Source: Syntrophus buswellii (GTDB lineage: Bacteria; Desulfobacterota; Syntrophia; Syntrophales; Syntrophaceae). From it: DNA of 64,000 bases. A program made the translations under genes and the position numbers. Shown here one piece after another: positions 33,743-43,169 of the stretch (position 1 is its first letter; the number at the start of each line of letters is the position of its first letter). The stretch is from positions 1,798,001 to 1,862,000 of the forward strand of contig NZ_CP175563.1 of assembly GCF_046097065.1 (NCBI RefSeq). Reading direction: 5' to 3'. The notes under the pieces are model-generated. The model saw only the letters and a list, made by a program, of their open reading frames with translations. It was not told the origin of the DNA and did no database searches.

Positions 33743-34755
33743 AGATAATCCCGGATCAGCACCTCGGCGATCTGAACGGCATTGGACGCCGCGCCCTTGC
33801 GGATGTTATCCGCCACGACCCACAGGTTGATCCCGTTGGGAATGGATTCATCCTCCCGAATCCTGCCGACAAAGGTGTCATCCTTTCCTGCCGCATGGAT
33901 CGCCAGGGGATAGGCGTTTTCTTTCGGATTGTCAATCAGCGTTACTCCGGGAGCCGTTGACAGGAGCTTTTTGACCTCTTCCACCGATATCTTCTTCTCG
34001 GTTTCGATATTCACCGATTCCGAATGTCCATAAAAGACGGGAACCCGGACTGTCGTGGCCGTCACCCCGATCGACGGATCATCGAAGATCTTTTTTGTCT
34101 CGTTGACCATTTTCATCTCTTCCTTGGTATAGCCGTTATCGAGGAAGACGTCGATATGGGGCAGACAATTGAAGGCAATCTGATGGGGATAGACCTTCAC
34201 TTTGACCTCCTGGCAGCTCATCAGCGCCCGGGTCTGTTCAGCCAGTTCGGTAATGGCCTTTTTCCCTGTTCCTGATACCGCCTGATACGTGGATACAACG
34301 ACCCGCCGGATACGAACGGCATCGTGAATCGGCTTGAGGGCTACGACCATCTGGATGGTGGAGCAGTTGGGGTTGGCTATGATCCCCTTCTTTTTGTACT
34401 GCCCGATGGCCTGGGGATTGACTTCGGGAACGACCAGGGGAACCTCCGGATCCATCCGGAAGGCACTGGTGTTGTCGATGACCACGCATCCCGCCGCCGC
34501 GGCGATGGGGGCATACCGTTCGCTGACGCTTCCTCCCGCCGAGAACAGCCCGATCTCGATTCCCTTGAAGGAATTCTCATCGAGGACCTTCACCGGTATG
34601 GGTTTACCGCGGAAATCAATTTCAACGCCTAGTGAACGCTCAGATGCCAGAAGGGTCAGCTCCCGGACAGGAAAATCGCGTTCCTCCAAAACCCGGATCA
34701 TTTCATTGCCTACCGCGCCGGTCGCACCGACTACGGCTACGTTATATGAATCCAT
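33739..34755 (-). CDS. asd: Aspartate-semialdehyde dehydrogenase
   Basis: 338 aa, typical length. It reduces aspartyl phosphate to the semialdehyde for lysine, diaminopimelate, threonine and methionine synthesis. NADP-binding VGATGAVGNEMIRVLEER, active-site Cys in NPNCSTIQMV, substrate-binding QAVSGTGKKA and catalytic His in IHAAGKDD region. It is followed by rsmD with a 4-nt overlap; an aminotransferase lies further down the same unit. Confidence 0.96.
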   Translation of the reverse strand: MDSYNVAVVGATGAVGNEMIRVLEERDFPVRELTLLASERSLGVEIDFRGKPIPVKVLDENSFKGIEIGLFSAGGSVSERYAPIAAAAGCVVIDNTSAFRMDPEVPLVVPEVNPQAIGQYKKKGIIANPNCSTIQMVVALKPIHDAVRIRRVVVSTYQAVSGTGKKAITELAEQTRALMSCQEVKVKVYPHQIAFNCLPHIDVFLDNGYTKEEMKMVNETKKIFDDPSIGVTATTVRVPVFYGHSESVNIETEKKISVEEVKKLLSTAPGVTLIDNPKENAYPLAIHAAGKDDTFVGRIREDESIPNGINLWVVADNIRKGAASNAVQIAEVLIRDYL

Positions 34756-34898
34756 CTATCCACTTCTCCTTATTTCGCAGGTCTGATCTTAAAAGCTTTT
34801 CATCGGCCCGGCAGGCCATTCTGCAGCCGAAGCGACGGGATAAGCCGGGCCCCGGCTATTGCAGCTCCCGTGGCTTCCGCACCCCGGTGGACCCGTCT

Positions 34899-35663
34899 CT
34901 AGGTCCCTTGAGCTTCCGTCGCCGGCCGGCGATGGCGCTTCACCAATCTCAGAAGAAACCAGGCAGGTCCCGAAAGGGCATACCCCGTCATCACCGTGAA
35001 CAGCATGACCTGAGGCTCAGCAACAACAATCAGCAAAGCCAGGACAATCACTAAAAAAGACATGAAGGGCTTGCGGGCAAAATAATTCAGGTTCTTGAAG
35101 CTGTAATATTTCACATTGCTGACCATCAGCAGCGACAGGATGACGACAGCGGCAAGAACAAGAATGTGAGGATAGGGTCCCTTACCCACCTTGTCTTCAT
35201 AGAGCAGAATTCCCGTCACGATGACCGCGGCCGCTGCCGGTATCGCCAGACCCTTGAAGACCTTGCTTTCAACAATGCCGATCTGGATATTGAACCGGGC
35301 AAGGCGCAGAGCCCCGCAGAGGACGAAAAGGCAGGCCGTCACCGATCCCCATTTTCCAAAGGATGAAAGAGACCACAGGTAAATGAGCACGGCAGGCGCC
35401 ACGCCGAAAGCCACCAGGTCGGACAACGAATCGTATTCGATTCCGAATTTGCTCACCGAATTGGTCATTCTGGCAATCCGGCCGTCCAGGCTGTCCAGGA
35501 CGATGGAAATCAGGACAAAAAAAGAGGCCTCGACAAAGGCTCCGCGGATGGAATAAAGAATGGAATAAAAGCCGAAAATGAGGTTCGCCGATGTAAAAAG
35601 GTTTGGTAAAATATACACCCCTTTTTTCATGTGGCTTTTGCCCAGTTTCCCTTCCTTTTTCAT
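34899..35663 (-). CDS. pssA: CDP-diacylglycerol--serine O-phosphatidyltransferase
   Basis: 254 aa integral membrane protein. The CDP-alcohol phosphotransferase signature is visible in the N-terminal half (SLDGRIARMTNSVSKFGIEYDSLSD, matching D-G-x2-A-R-x8-G-x3-D-x3-D). It makes phosphatidylserine. ATG 35663 shares a base with the psd stop (TGATG); a TTG one codon earlier is also possible. Directly downstream of psd, so the two enzymes of phosphatidylethanolamine synthesis form a coupled pair. Confidence 0.95.
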   Translation of the reverse strand: MKKEGKLGKSHMKKGVYILPNLFTSANLIFGFYSILYSIRGAFVEASFFVLISIVLDSLDGRIARMTNSVSKFGIEYDSLSDLVAFGVAPAVLIYLWSLSSFGKWGSVTACLFVLCGALRLARFNIQIGIVESKVFKGLAIPAAAAVIVTGILLYEDKVGKGPYPHILVLAAVVILSLLMVSNVKYYSFKNLNYFARKPFMSFLVIVLALLIVVAEPQVMLFTVMTGYALSGPAWFLLRLVKRHRRPATEAQGT

Positions 35664-36304
35664 CAAAACGTCCCTATCGGCGTCTGCCCTGCCTGCACCT
35701 TGTCCCCTCTGGCTACACAGAGTTTTGCCTCCATCGGCAGAAACACCTCCAGACGGGAGCCGAAACGGATCAACCCGAAGCGCTCGCCCCGTGTGAGACC
35801 ATCGCCCTCTTCCACCCAGCAGACGATTCGGCGGGCGATCAACCCCGCGATCTGAATGGTCAGAATTTCCTTGCCGTCGTCCGTCAGGATCAGAACGGAA
35901 TTTCTTTCATTCTGCTCAGACGCCTTGTCCAGGTTTGCAGAAAGAAAGCGTCCCGGATGGTAGACGATTCGGGATACCTTCCCGGAGTAGGGGATCCGGT
36001 TCACATGAACATTGAAAATATTCATGAAAATGCTGACCTTCCTGCACGGCCCGGAAAGGAGTTCGTGATGGACACCCTCGTCGATTCGGATGACTTGACC
36101 ATCGGCGGGCGATACAATCATCCTCTCATCTCCGGGAACCCGCCTCTCGGGATTGCGGAAAAACCAGGCTGAAAAGAGCGTAGGGGCAAGAAAAACGGCT
36201 GCAATTCCGTATGATTTTAACAAGACGGCCGCCAGGATGGTCGCAGCGCCGAAAAGAGCGATAAAAGGTATTCCCTCAGGAGCAATCAGGCTGTCATGCT
36301 TCAT
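35663..36304 (-). CDS. psd: Phosphatidylserine decarboxylase proenzyme (short type)
   Basis: 213 aa, the short archaeal-type form. It decarboxylates phosphatidylserine to phosphatidylethanolamine. One or two membrane segments lie near the N-terminus (about 12-48). The self-cleavage site is in RFGSRLEVFLP near the C-terminus, where Ser becomes the pyruvoyl cofactor. Other motifs are SPADGQVIRID and FMNIFNVHVNRIPYSG. It is the first gene of a unit that continues into pssA. Confidence 0.95.
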   Translation of the reverse strand: MKHDSLIAPEGIPFIALFGAATILAAVLLKSYGIAAVFLAPTLFSAWFFRNPERRVPGDERMIVSPADGQVIRIDEGVHHELLSGPCRKVSIFMNIFNVHVNRIPYSGKVSRIVYHPGRFLSANLDKASEQNERNSVLILTDDGKEILTIQIAGLIARRIVCWVEEGDGLTRGERFGLIRFGSRLEVFLPMEAKLCVARGDKVQAGQTPIGTF

Positions 36305-36430
36305 CTCGAAACAATCCTAAATAAATTCATGATTCTTCACGAGGGTCCCATCAGAATGAATATGAACAATTCGTCACTGTTGATAACGTGTATGTAACAA
36401 CTTTCCTGGTTTTTTCTTCCAAGCCAGAGT

Positions 36431-36459
36431 GACTTATCTTAATTAAAAAAGCTTGTCAA
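36431..36459 (-). promoter_or_regulatory. Weak candidate promoter for psd-pssA
   Basis: On the minus strand, a consensus TTGACA (36459-36454) is followed after 15-17 bp by GATAAG or TAAGTC. The region is A/T-rich; the -10 is poor. Confidence 0.35.
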
Positions 36460-36523
36460 TCATTCTTGTCGGACGGCGGAAGCGCACTGCCGGAACGGCA
36501 GAATCCCTGATTCGCCGGGCCTT

Positions 36524-37225
36524 TCAACCCTGCTGATCCTGCTGCAGGCGCTTCACTTCCGCTTCAGAAAGGCGCAGGTAACGGGGCGTAAAGGTTAACA
36601 GATCGAGAATCTCGCCCCGGCGGTGGCTCTCCCTGCCCAGGAGGCCGACAGCACAGGCCCGGACGGCATGAAGATGAGGGGCGGCAAAACAGGCCCGATC
36701 AGGCAGGCATTCCACAATCCGCTGCTGGTATTTCAAGGCCCCGTCACCCAGGAAGAGGGCCTTTTCCGTAATCCGGGGCAAAAAGGCCTCCAGGTCGGCC
36801 AGCCTCTCTTCTCCGATTCTTCTCAGGGAGAAATCGCTTTCGGCGGTGTACAGGGCTGTGTAAACCTGGTTTCTCTGTGCGTCCATCATGGGGCAGATCA
36901 CCCTAGAGGAATGGATGCCGTTAAACGCCAGGGCCTCGAGGGTGGAAACTCCGGCAATGGGCCGTCCCGTGGCCAGTGCCAGCCCTTTCAGGGTGCCGAG
37001 CCCGATTCTCAAGCCGGTGAACGAACCGGGCCCCGTGGTGCAGGCCCACAGGTCGACATGTTCCGCGTCCATTCCCGCCTTCTGGAAGACATCCCTGATG
37101 GCCGGCAGCAGCAGAATGGAAGAATTGACCCCCAGATTAAAAAAGCTTTCCACAAGAGTCTCGTCGTCCTCCAGGAGCGCAATCCCGACGGTCTTTGACG
37201 ATGAGTCCAGAGCCAGAGTTATCAT
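36524..37225 (-). CDS. tsaB: tRNA threonylcarbamoyladenosine biosynthesis protein TsaB
   Basis: 233 aa, ASKHA fold. It is the partner of TsaD in making t6A37 on ANN-reading tRNAs. N-terminal ALDSSSKTVGIAL and the conserved TGPGSFTGLRIGLGTLKGLA motif are clear. The ATG lies 10 nt after rseP. The adjacency to rseP and the cdsA/dxr group shows it is the last gene of the large ribosome-to-envelope unit. Confidence 0.95.
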   Translation of the reverse strand: MITLALDSSSKTVGIALLEDDETLVESFFNLGVNSSILLLPAIRDVFQKAGMDAEHVDLWACTTGPGSFTGLRIGLGTLKGLALATGRPIAGVSTLEALAFNGIHSSRVICPMMDAQRNQVYTALYTAESDFSLRRIGEERLADLEAFLPRITEKALFLGDGALKYQQRIVECLPDRACFAAPHLHAVRACAVGLLGRESHRRGEILDLLTFTPRYLRLSEAEVKRLQQDQQG

Positions 37226-37235
37226 GAGTGTTCTT

Positions 37236-38336
37236 TCACCTGCCGATCATTTTAAGAAAATCATTGACAAAACCGAGATTCAAGCGGTCAATGTCCATGG
37301 CGAAGGCGAACGCCATCAGGAGAATCAGGATGATGAGCCCTACCTGCTGCGCCCGCTCTCTCCAGCGGACACTGACTTCCCGGCCTATGACCGCCTCGAT
37401 CATGAAGAACAGGAGGTGGCCTCCATCGAGAACGGGGATTGGCAGAAGATTGAGAATGGCCAGATTGATGCTGAGAAGCCCCATGAACATCACAAAGGGG
37501 GTAATCCCCTCCTTCACCTGGGCACCGGCGATCTGTGCGATCAGGATCGGGCCTCCGATGTTTTTCGGAGAAATGACCCCTTCGATCATCTTGACGATTC
37601 CCACCATGGTCAGCTTGGATATCAGCCAGGTCTGCTTCAGACTCATCCAGAAGGCGTCTATGGGACCTTTTCTCGCAACCAGGATATAGGAAGAGGCACT
37701 GATTCCGATCCGGTACTTCTCCACTTCCTCCTCGAAGATATTCTTCGCTTTCATCAGCTTCGGAACGAGGGTCACGTCCCGGGTGGCGCGGTCCCGCTCG
37801 ATCCGCAGCGTCAGAGGCTTTCCCCCGCTTCTACTGATCTCTTCGGCCATCTCATCCCATTGGGAGACGGCTTTTCCGTTGACGGCAAGAATGGTGTCAT
37901 CCTTAAGAATCCCCGCCTGGTGGGCCGCGCTCCCCTCTTCGACCCCCCCCACCTTGGCCGAAAGAACGGGTACACCGGTCATATAAATGATCGTAAACAC
38001 AAAAATGGCAAAAAAGACGTTGAAGAGCGGTCCGGCCGCCACGATCATGATCCGCTTCCAGACATTCTGTTTCAGAAAGGACCGCTGATTCTCTTCAGGT
38101 GGAAGCTCATCATCGGGAGATTCACCCAGAAGCTTGACATAGCCTCCGAGAGGTATAAGAGACAGGAGATATTCCGTCTCCCCCACTTTCCGTCCAATGA
38201 GCTTCGGTCCAAATCCCAGCGAAAATTTCAGAACGCCGACACCGGCATATTTCGCCGCCAGAAAATGCCCCAGTTCATGCACGAAGATGAGAACGCCCAG
38301 CAGGACGACAACGGATAGAATGCTGATTCCGATCAT
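37236..38336 (-). CDS. rseP: Site-2 intramembrane metalloprotease RseP
   Basis: 366 aa. The zinc motif HELGH is in the first membrane segment (about residues 20-24, VHELGHFLAAK), with the second catalytic motif in LPIPVLDGGHLLFF near the C-terminus. One PDZ domain (about 115-205, EGSAAHQAGILKDDTILAVNG) lies between. It cleaves anti-sigma factors in the membrane in envelope-stress signalling. Follows dxr after 5 nt; the cdsA-dxr-rseP order is common in bacteria. Confidence 0.95.
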   Translation of the reverse strand: MIGISILSVVVLLGVLIFVHELGHFLAAKYAGVGVLKFSLGFGPKLIGRKVGETEYLLSLIPLGGYVKLLGESPDDELPPEENQRSFLKQNVWKRIMIVAAGPLFNVFFAIFVFTIIYMTGVPVLSAKVGGVEEGSAAHQAGILKDDTILAVNGKAVSQWDEMAEEISRSGGKPLTLRIERDRATRDVTLVPKLMKAKNIFEEEVEKYRIGISASSYILVARKGPIDAFWMSLKQTWLISKLTMVGIVKMIEGVISPKNIGGPILIAQIAGAQVKEGITPFVMFMGLLSINLAILNLLPIPVLDGGHLLFFMIEAVIGREVSVRWRERAQQVGLIILILLMAFAFAMDIDRLNLGFVNDFLKMIGR

Positions 38337-38341
38337 TCTCT

Positions 38342-39514
38342 TTAATCCCTCATGTTCTTAAGAAGTTTCTGCGCTTCCCGCCGCGCCCAGGCATCCGCTT
38401 CGAGAATGTCCCCCAGATCCGGAAGTCCCTTGATTCCATGGGAATCCATGACCCTTTCAACAAGCCGGGGTATTTTCATGAACGGCAGGCGTTCCGCAAG
38501 AAAGGCCTCAACGGCCACTTCATTGGCCGCGTTCAGCACGGCCGGCATGGTTCCTCCCTCCCTCGCCGCCTTGTAAGCCAGTCCAAGGCACGGGAACATT
38601 TCGATATCCGGAGGAAAAAATTCCAGGGTGCCGATCTTGAAAAGATCGAGGGACAGCTCCGGACAGTCCATCCGCTCCGGAAAGGAAAGGGCGTAGGCGA
38701 TGGGGATTTTCATGTCGGGAATGCCGAGCTGCGCCAGGACCGAACCATCCGTAAATTCCACCATGGAATGGACGATGCTCTGCGGATGGATGCAGACCAG
38801 GATCTGATCGACCTCGACGCCGAAAAGCCATTTTGCCTCGATCACCTCGAGGCCTTTGTTCATCATTGTCGCGGAATCAATGGTGATTTTGTCTCCCATG
38901 AGCCAGTTCGGGTGCTTCAAGGCGTCCTTCGGCCCCACCGTTTCCAGGCGTTCTCTTGAGCAGCGGAAAAAGGGGCCTCCCGATGCCGTCAGGTGAATAT
39001 TCCGGATCCGCTGAGATCCCTGGCCTGACAGACATTGGAAAATGGCGCTGTGCTCGCTGTCCACGGGCAGAAGATTGACCCCTCTGCTTTTTGCCAGTTC
39101 AAGAACGAGGCTGCCCGCCATGACGAGGGTTTCCTTGTTGGCCAGAGCAATATCCCTGCCGGCCTCAATGGCCGCCAGGGTCGGCAGAAGACCTGCAGCC
39201 CCCACCATGGCCGAGATGACCAGATCGGCATCGGGCAGCGAGGCAACCTGGCGATAGCCTTCAGATCCGTAGAGAACCTCCAGGCCCGCCAGCGAGGGCA
39301 GTTGCCTTTTCAGCTCGAGGGCGTGGTGCTCATCGATAACGGAAACGGCCGATGGCTGAAATTCCTCGATCTGCCGCTTCAGTTCGGAAAGATTCCGCCC
39401 TGCGGCAAGGGCGATGATTTTGAACCTGTCCGGGTTTCTGCGAATCACATCCAGGGAACTTCGGCCGATAGACCCGGTAGAACCCAGAAGGGATATTTGT
39501 TTTATGGAATGCAT
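38342..39514 (-). CDS. dxr: 1-deoxy-D-xylulose-5-phosphate reductoisomerase
   Basis: 390 aa from ATG 39514; an open frame extends 15 codons upstream but is not family-like. It catalyses the committed MEP-pathway step to 2-C-methylerythritol 4-phosphate. NADPH motif LLGSTGSIGRSSLDVI, metal ligands in LPVDSEHSAIFQ, the flexible loop TASGGPF and NPNWLMGDKITIDSATMMNKG-type catalytic segments are present. The start overlaps the end of cdsA by 13 nt. ispG of the same pathway lies elsewhere in the window. Confidence 0.95.
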   Translation of the reverse strand: MHSIKQISLLGSTGSIGRSSLDVIRRNPDRFKIIALAAGRNLSELKRQIEEFQPSAVSVIDEHHALELKRQLPSLAGLEVLYGSEGYRQVASLPDADLVISAMVGAAGLLPTLAAIEAGRDIALANKETLVMAGSLVLELAKSRGVNLLPVDSEHSAIFQCLSGQGSQRIRNIHLTASGGPFFRCSRERLETVGPKDALKHPNWLMGDKITIDSATMMNKGLEVIEAKWLFGVEVDQILVCIHPQSIVHSMVEFTDGSVLAQLGIPDMKIPIAYALSFPERMDCPELSLDLFKIGTLEFFPPDIEMFPCLGLAYKAAREGGTMPAVLNAANEVAVEAFLAERLPFMKIPRLVERVMDSHGIKGLPDLGDILEADAWARREAQKLLKNMRD

Positions 39515-40308
39515 AACATACGATAATAATATACGAAAGGCACAAGAAATATCAGGCAATCCAGCCGGTCCAGCATCCCGCCATGCCCGGGCAGAATCGT
39601 TCCGGAATCCTTGACGCCGGCAGCCCTCTTGATCATGGATTCAAAAAGATCCCCCAGTTGGCTGATGCCGTTGCCGATCACGGCCAGGACCGCGGCATGA
39701 AGGAGAGGCAGGGAAGTCAACACGAAGGAGGAATACACCATGACCGCCAGAACGCTGCCCGCCATTGAACCGATAGAGCCTTCAACGGTCTTCCCCGGAC
39801 TGATCCTCGGATAGAGCTTATGCTTTCCCAGGGTCCTCCCGAAATAAAAAGCGGCGATATCGCCCGATATCGGCAGCAACAGTACGAAGAAAATCCACAA
39901 AACCCCGTTTTCCGTCTTCCGGAGAAGGATAAAATAGGAAAGCATCAAGGGGAGGTACGCAAGGCCGAACAGGACTTTGCCAACGGGTTCGAGCGATATT
40001 GCGCCCTCTTTGACGCGAAACAGGGAGGCCAGGAATACCGCCACGGTCAGCAGGGCCAAAATGGCCAGCAGAAGCTTTTCCCCGCCGAGGAAGGCTCCAA
40101 GAGGCAGAAGCAGAGCCCCGCAGAGGACTTCCCCTTTTTCCCAGGAAAACCCCTTCCCGAAACTCAGAGCATTGTACTCCAAAGCGGCCACCAGGACGAT
40201 CGCCGTCAATACGCCCGAAAAAAGCGCCTCGGAGCCGAAGAAAACCAGGGCAAAGACGATGGGGACTGCAACGATGGCCGTTATCCATCTCTTAAGGTGT
40301 GGTGTCAT
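39502..40308 (-). CDS. cdsA: Phosphatidate cytidylyltransferase
   Basis: 268 aa with about seven or eight membrane helices. It makes CDP-diacylglycerol, the substrate of PssA encoded nearby. The family signature SxxKRxxxxKD-like region is seen as GDLFESMIKRAAGVKDSG followed by LPGHGGMLDRLDC near the C-terminus. It lies 75 nt after uppS and overlaps dxr. Confidence 0.95.
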   Translation of the reverse strand: MTPHLKRWITAIVAVPIVFALVFFGSEALFSGVLTAIVLVAALEYNALSFGKGFSWEKGEVLCGALLLPLGAFLGGEKLLLAILALLTVAVFLASLFRVKEGAISLEPVGKVLFGLAYLPLMLSYFILLRKTENGVLWIFFVLLLPISGDIAAFYFGRTLGKHKLYPRISPGKTVEGSIGSMAGSVLAVMVYSSFVLTSLPLLHAAVLAVIGNGISQLGDLFESMIKRAAGVKDSGTILPGHGGMLDRLDCLIFLVPFVYYYRMLCIP

Positions 40309-40383
40309 GCTCGTTATTCCCGGGGTTCAGGGTGGATCCTCCGTCTTCTGCAAAGGGGCGGCGATTCCGCGAAAGCCATGGAA

Positions 40384-41130
40384 CTAGGAGGTTCCGCCGT
40401 TTGTCCGGACCTGTTCACTCGTCATCCCGAAGCGCCTTTCCCGCGATTGGTAATCAGCGATGGCGCTCACAAGATCCTCGCGGCTGAAATCCGGCCACAA
40501 TACTTCGGTGAAATGAAACTCGGTATAGGCCATCTGCCAGAGGCAGAAGTTGCTGATGCGCTGTTCACCGCTGGTCCTGATGAGAAGATCCGGGTCCGGC
40601 ATGCCGGCGGTATAAAGATAGCGGGCGAAGAGCTCCCGATCGAGATCCTCCGGCGTCAGTTTCCCGTCCATGCAGTCCCGGACGATCTTTCGAAGGGCGG
40701 AAACGATCTCTTCCCGTCCTCCATAACTGAGGGCCAGAGTCAACGTCATCCCCTTGTTCCGAGCGGTTTTTTCCATGACCTCATGGAGAATCTCCTTCAC
40801 GGAATCCCTCAACTGTTCGATTTCGCCCATGGTTTTCAGACGGATCCCGTTTTTCATCATCTCCCCGAGCTGGTTGCGAAGATACTCTTCCAGGAGATCC
40901 ATGAGCGCATGAATTTCGCTTCGAGGACGGGACCAGTTTTCCGAGGAAAAGGCGTACAGAGTCAGATACTCGACTCCCAGCTCCCGACAGGTCCGGACTG
41001 CGATGTTTACCGCCTCGGCTCCCCGTTTGTGTCCAAAGATCCGTCCAAGGGCATGCCTTTTCGCCCATCGGCCATTGCCGTCCATGATGATCGCAATATG
41101 GCGCGGCATTTTTTTCGGGTCAAGATTCAT
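40384..41130 (-). CDS. uppS: Isoprenyl transferase (undecaprenyl diphosphate synthase)
   Basis: 248 aa. It condenses isopentenyl diphosphate into the C55 carrier lipid for peptidoglycan. The catalytic IIMDGNGRWAKRH motif contains D17. TLYAFSSENWSRP and the C-terminal DLLIRTSGEQRISNFCLWQ motif are intact. A hairpin in the gap before it may separate frr from this gene. Confidence 0.96.
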   Translation of the reverse strand: MNLDPKKMPRHIAIIMDGNGRWAKRHALGRIFGHKRGAEAVNIAVRTCRELGVEYLTLYAFSSENWSRPRSEIHALMDLLEEYLRNQLGEMMKNGIRLKTMGEIEQLRDSVKEILHEVMEKTARNKGMTLTLALSYGGREEIVSALRKIVRDCMDGKLTPEDLDRELFARYLYTAGMPDPDLLIRTSGEQRISNFCLWQMAYTEFHFTEVLWPDFSREDLVSAIADYQSRERRFGMTSEQVRTNGGTS

Positions 41131-41159
41131 TCGATGTGATTCCCATCTTTGAACAAAAT

Positions 41160-41179
41160 GGGGAGCCTCAGGGCTCCCC
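41160..41179. terminator. Weak terminator-like hairpin between frr and uppS
   Basis: GGGGAGCC/GGCTCCCC with a 4-nt loop. On the minus strand it is followed by only ATTTT, so it probably attenuates or protects the transcript rather than ending it. Confidence 0.4.
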
Positions 41180-41218
41180 TCATGTCATTCCCAACGAATA
41201 GAGACCTCAAGAAACCGA

Positions 41219-41776
41219 TCAGATCTCCATGATCTCCTTTTCCTTCTGCCCCAGAATCCCCTCGGCCTTGGCGATGTAGCTATCCGTTATTTTCTGGACC
41301 TGTTCCTGGTAGTCATGCATCTGATCCTCGGAGATGTCATTCCCCTTTTTCAGGGATTTGAATTCCTCGTTGGCATCCCGCCGGTCATTCCTCAGTTTGA
41401 CCTTGCATTCCTCCGCCATCTTCCGCACAACCTTGACCAGTTCCTTTCTCCTGGCTTCCGTCAGCGGGGGGATCGAAATGCGGATGACTTTGCCGTCATT
41501 GTTCGGCACCAGCCCGAGGTCCGCTTTCTGGATCGCCTTTTCGACGGCATTCAAAGCGCTCGTGTCCCAGGGGGAAATCAGGATCAGCCGGCTTTCCGGA
41601 ACGGAAAGCGTGGCCACCTGGTTAAGCGGCGTCGGGGTGCCGTAATAATCCACTTTGATCCCGTCAAGCAGCGATAGCGAAGCCCTGCCCGTACGGACCT
41701 TGTTGAAGGACTTTTCCAGGGCCTGCAGTCCCTTTTCCATATTCTGTTTCAGTTCTTCAAAGATAATATCCTTCAT
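41219..41776 (-). CDS. frr: Ribosome recycling factor
   Basis: 185 aa from ATG 41776, the normal length; six extra codons could be read upstream but a GGAG site fits this ATG. It splits post-termination ribosomes with EF-G. Motifs MEKGLQALEKSFNKVRTGRAS, YYGTPTPLNQVA and KVIRISIPPLTEARRKELVK are typical. It lies 4 nt after pyrH in the rpsB-tsf-pyrH-frr unit. Confidence 0.96.
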   Translation of the reverse strand: MKDIIFEELKQNMEKGLQALEKSFNKVRTGRASLSLLDGIKVDYYGTPTPLNQVATLSVPESRLILISPWDTSALNAVEKAIQKADLGLVPNNDGKVIRISIPPLTEARRKELVKVVRKMAEECKVKLRNDRRDANEEFKSLKKGNDISEDQMHDYQEQVQKITDSYIAKAEGILGQKEKEIMEI

Positions 41777-41780
41777 AATC

Positions 41781-42494
41781 TCAATCTCCAACAAGAGTTC
41801 CTACGCGACTTCCGGAAACCCCCCGGACGATATTGCCTGACTTCTGCAGATTGAAGACCAGAACCGGCAACCCGTTGTCCCGGCACAGAGAGATCGCTGT
41901 TGCATCCATCACTTTAAGATTCTTTGCCAAGACATCGTTATAACTGATTTTCTGGTACATGACGGCATCGGGATGCTTTACGGGATCCTTGTCATAAACC
42001 CCATCCACCTTGGTGGCCTTCATGATGACGTCGGCCTTGATTTCCATCGCCCGCAGCACGGCGGCCGTATCGGTGGTAAAATAGGGATTCCCCGTCCCCG
42101 CGGCAAAGATCACGACCCTCCCCTTATCCAGATGCCTCATCGCCCTTTTCTGGATAAAGGGTTCCGCGATTTCCCTCATGGCAATGGCCGTCTGTACCCG
42201 GGTCTCGATACCTGCCCCTTCGAAGGCGCTCTGCAGCGCCAGGCTGTTGATCACCGTGGCCAGCATGCCCATGTAATCCGCCGAGGTCCGGTCCATCCCC
42301 TTGGAGCTGGCTTCCACCCCGCGAAAGATGTTTCCGCCGCCGATCACGACACCGAGCGAAACGCCCAGGCGGACAACCTCCCGGATCTCACCGGCAATGG
42401 CCTCGACCACCGCCGGATCGATGATGCTGCTTCCCCGGGATTCGCCCATCAGGGCTTCACCGCTCAGTTTCAACAGAACCCTTTTATACGCCAT
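41781..42494 (-). CDS. pyrH: Uridylate kinase
   Basis: 237 aa from ATG 42494; a TTG three codons earlier is an alternative start. It phosphorylates UMP to UDP, using the amino-acid-kinase fold: KLSGEALMG, VIGGGNIFRG, GTGNPYFTTDTAAVLRA and the DGVYDKDP motif. It stands between tsf and frr as in most bacteria. Confidence 0.95.
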   Translation of the reverse strand: MAYKRVLLKLSGEALMGESRGSSIIDPAVVEAIAGEIREVVRLGVSLGVVIGGGNIFRGVEASSKGMDRTSADYMGMLATVINSLALQSAFEGAGIETRVQTAIAMREIAEPFIQKRAMRHLDKGRVVIFAAGTGNPYFTTDTAAVLRAMEIKADVIMKATKVDGVYDKDPVKHPDAVMYQKISYNDVLAKNLKVMDATAISLCRDNGLPVLVFNLQKSGNIVRGVSGSRVGTLVGD

Positions 42495-42561
42495 TGGTTC
42501 CAAGGATTATATTCCGCTCCCCTTCATGTATGGCCGTCGGTTCAGCACTCCCGTGAAATCC

Positions 42562-43167
42562 TTATTTCTTGATTTCCTCTCCGAGCTGAAATCTTGCGAA
42601 CCGGCGGACAAGGATATTTTCACCCGTTTTTGCGATCAGGTTGTTGATCAGCGTTTCGACGGTCACATCGGTATTCTTGATGAATTTCTGCTTGGTCAGG
42701 CAGACTTCCTCGTAATATTTGTTCAGCTTTCCCTCTATGATCTTGTCCCAGATCTTCTCCGGCTTCTTCTCGGCCAGGGCCTGGCTGCGATAGATCTCCT
42801 TTTCCCTTTCCAGTACATCTTCCGGGACATCGGCAGGACCTACGTACGTTGGATTGGAGGCGGCCACGTGCATGGCGAGGTCCCTGGCGATCGTCTGGAA
42901 CTCTTCGGTCTTTGCGACAAAGTCGGTCTCGCAGTTGAGCTCGACCATCACCCCGATCTTGCCCCCCATATGAATGTACGAGGCAACGGTTCCGTCCTTG
43001 GCCGCTTTGGAGGAGCGCTTCGTTGCCGCGGACATCCCCTTCTTGCGCAGAAAATCAATCGCCTTATCAAAATCCCCGTTTGATGCGTTCAGGGCTTCCT
43101 TACAGTCCATCATCCCCGCACCGGTTTTTGTTCTCAGTTCCTTAACCATTTCTGATGTAATAGCCAC
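42562..43167 (-). CDS. tsf: Elongation factor Ts (short form)
   Basis: 201 aa, starting at GTG 43167 with an AGGAGG site. It exchanges GDP for GTP on EF-Tu. The N-terminal UBA-like module (VKELRTKTGAGMMDCKEAL) and the core motif ELNCETDFVAKTEEF are present. The second half of the dimerisation region is missing compared with the 280-aa enterobacterial form, but a ~200-aa length is common in other bacteria. It follows rpsB after 2 nt. Confidence 0.96.
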   Translation of the reverse strand: MAITSEMVKELRTKTGAGMMDCKEALNASNGDFDKAIDFLRKKGMSAATKRSSKAAKDGTVASYIHMGGKIGVMVELNCETDFVAKTEEFQTIARDLAMHVAASNPTYVGPADVPEDVLEREKEIYRSQALAEKKPEKIWDKIIEGKLNKYYEEVCLTKQKFIKNTDVTVETLINNLIAKTGENILVRRFARFQLGEEIKK

Positions 43168-43169
43168 TT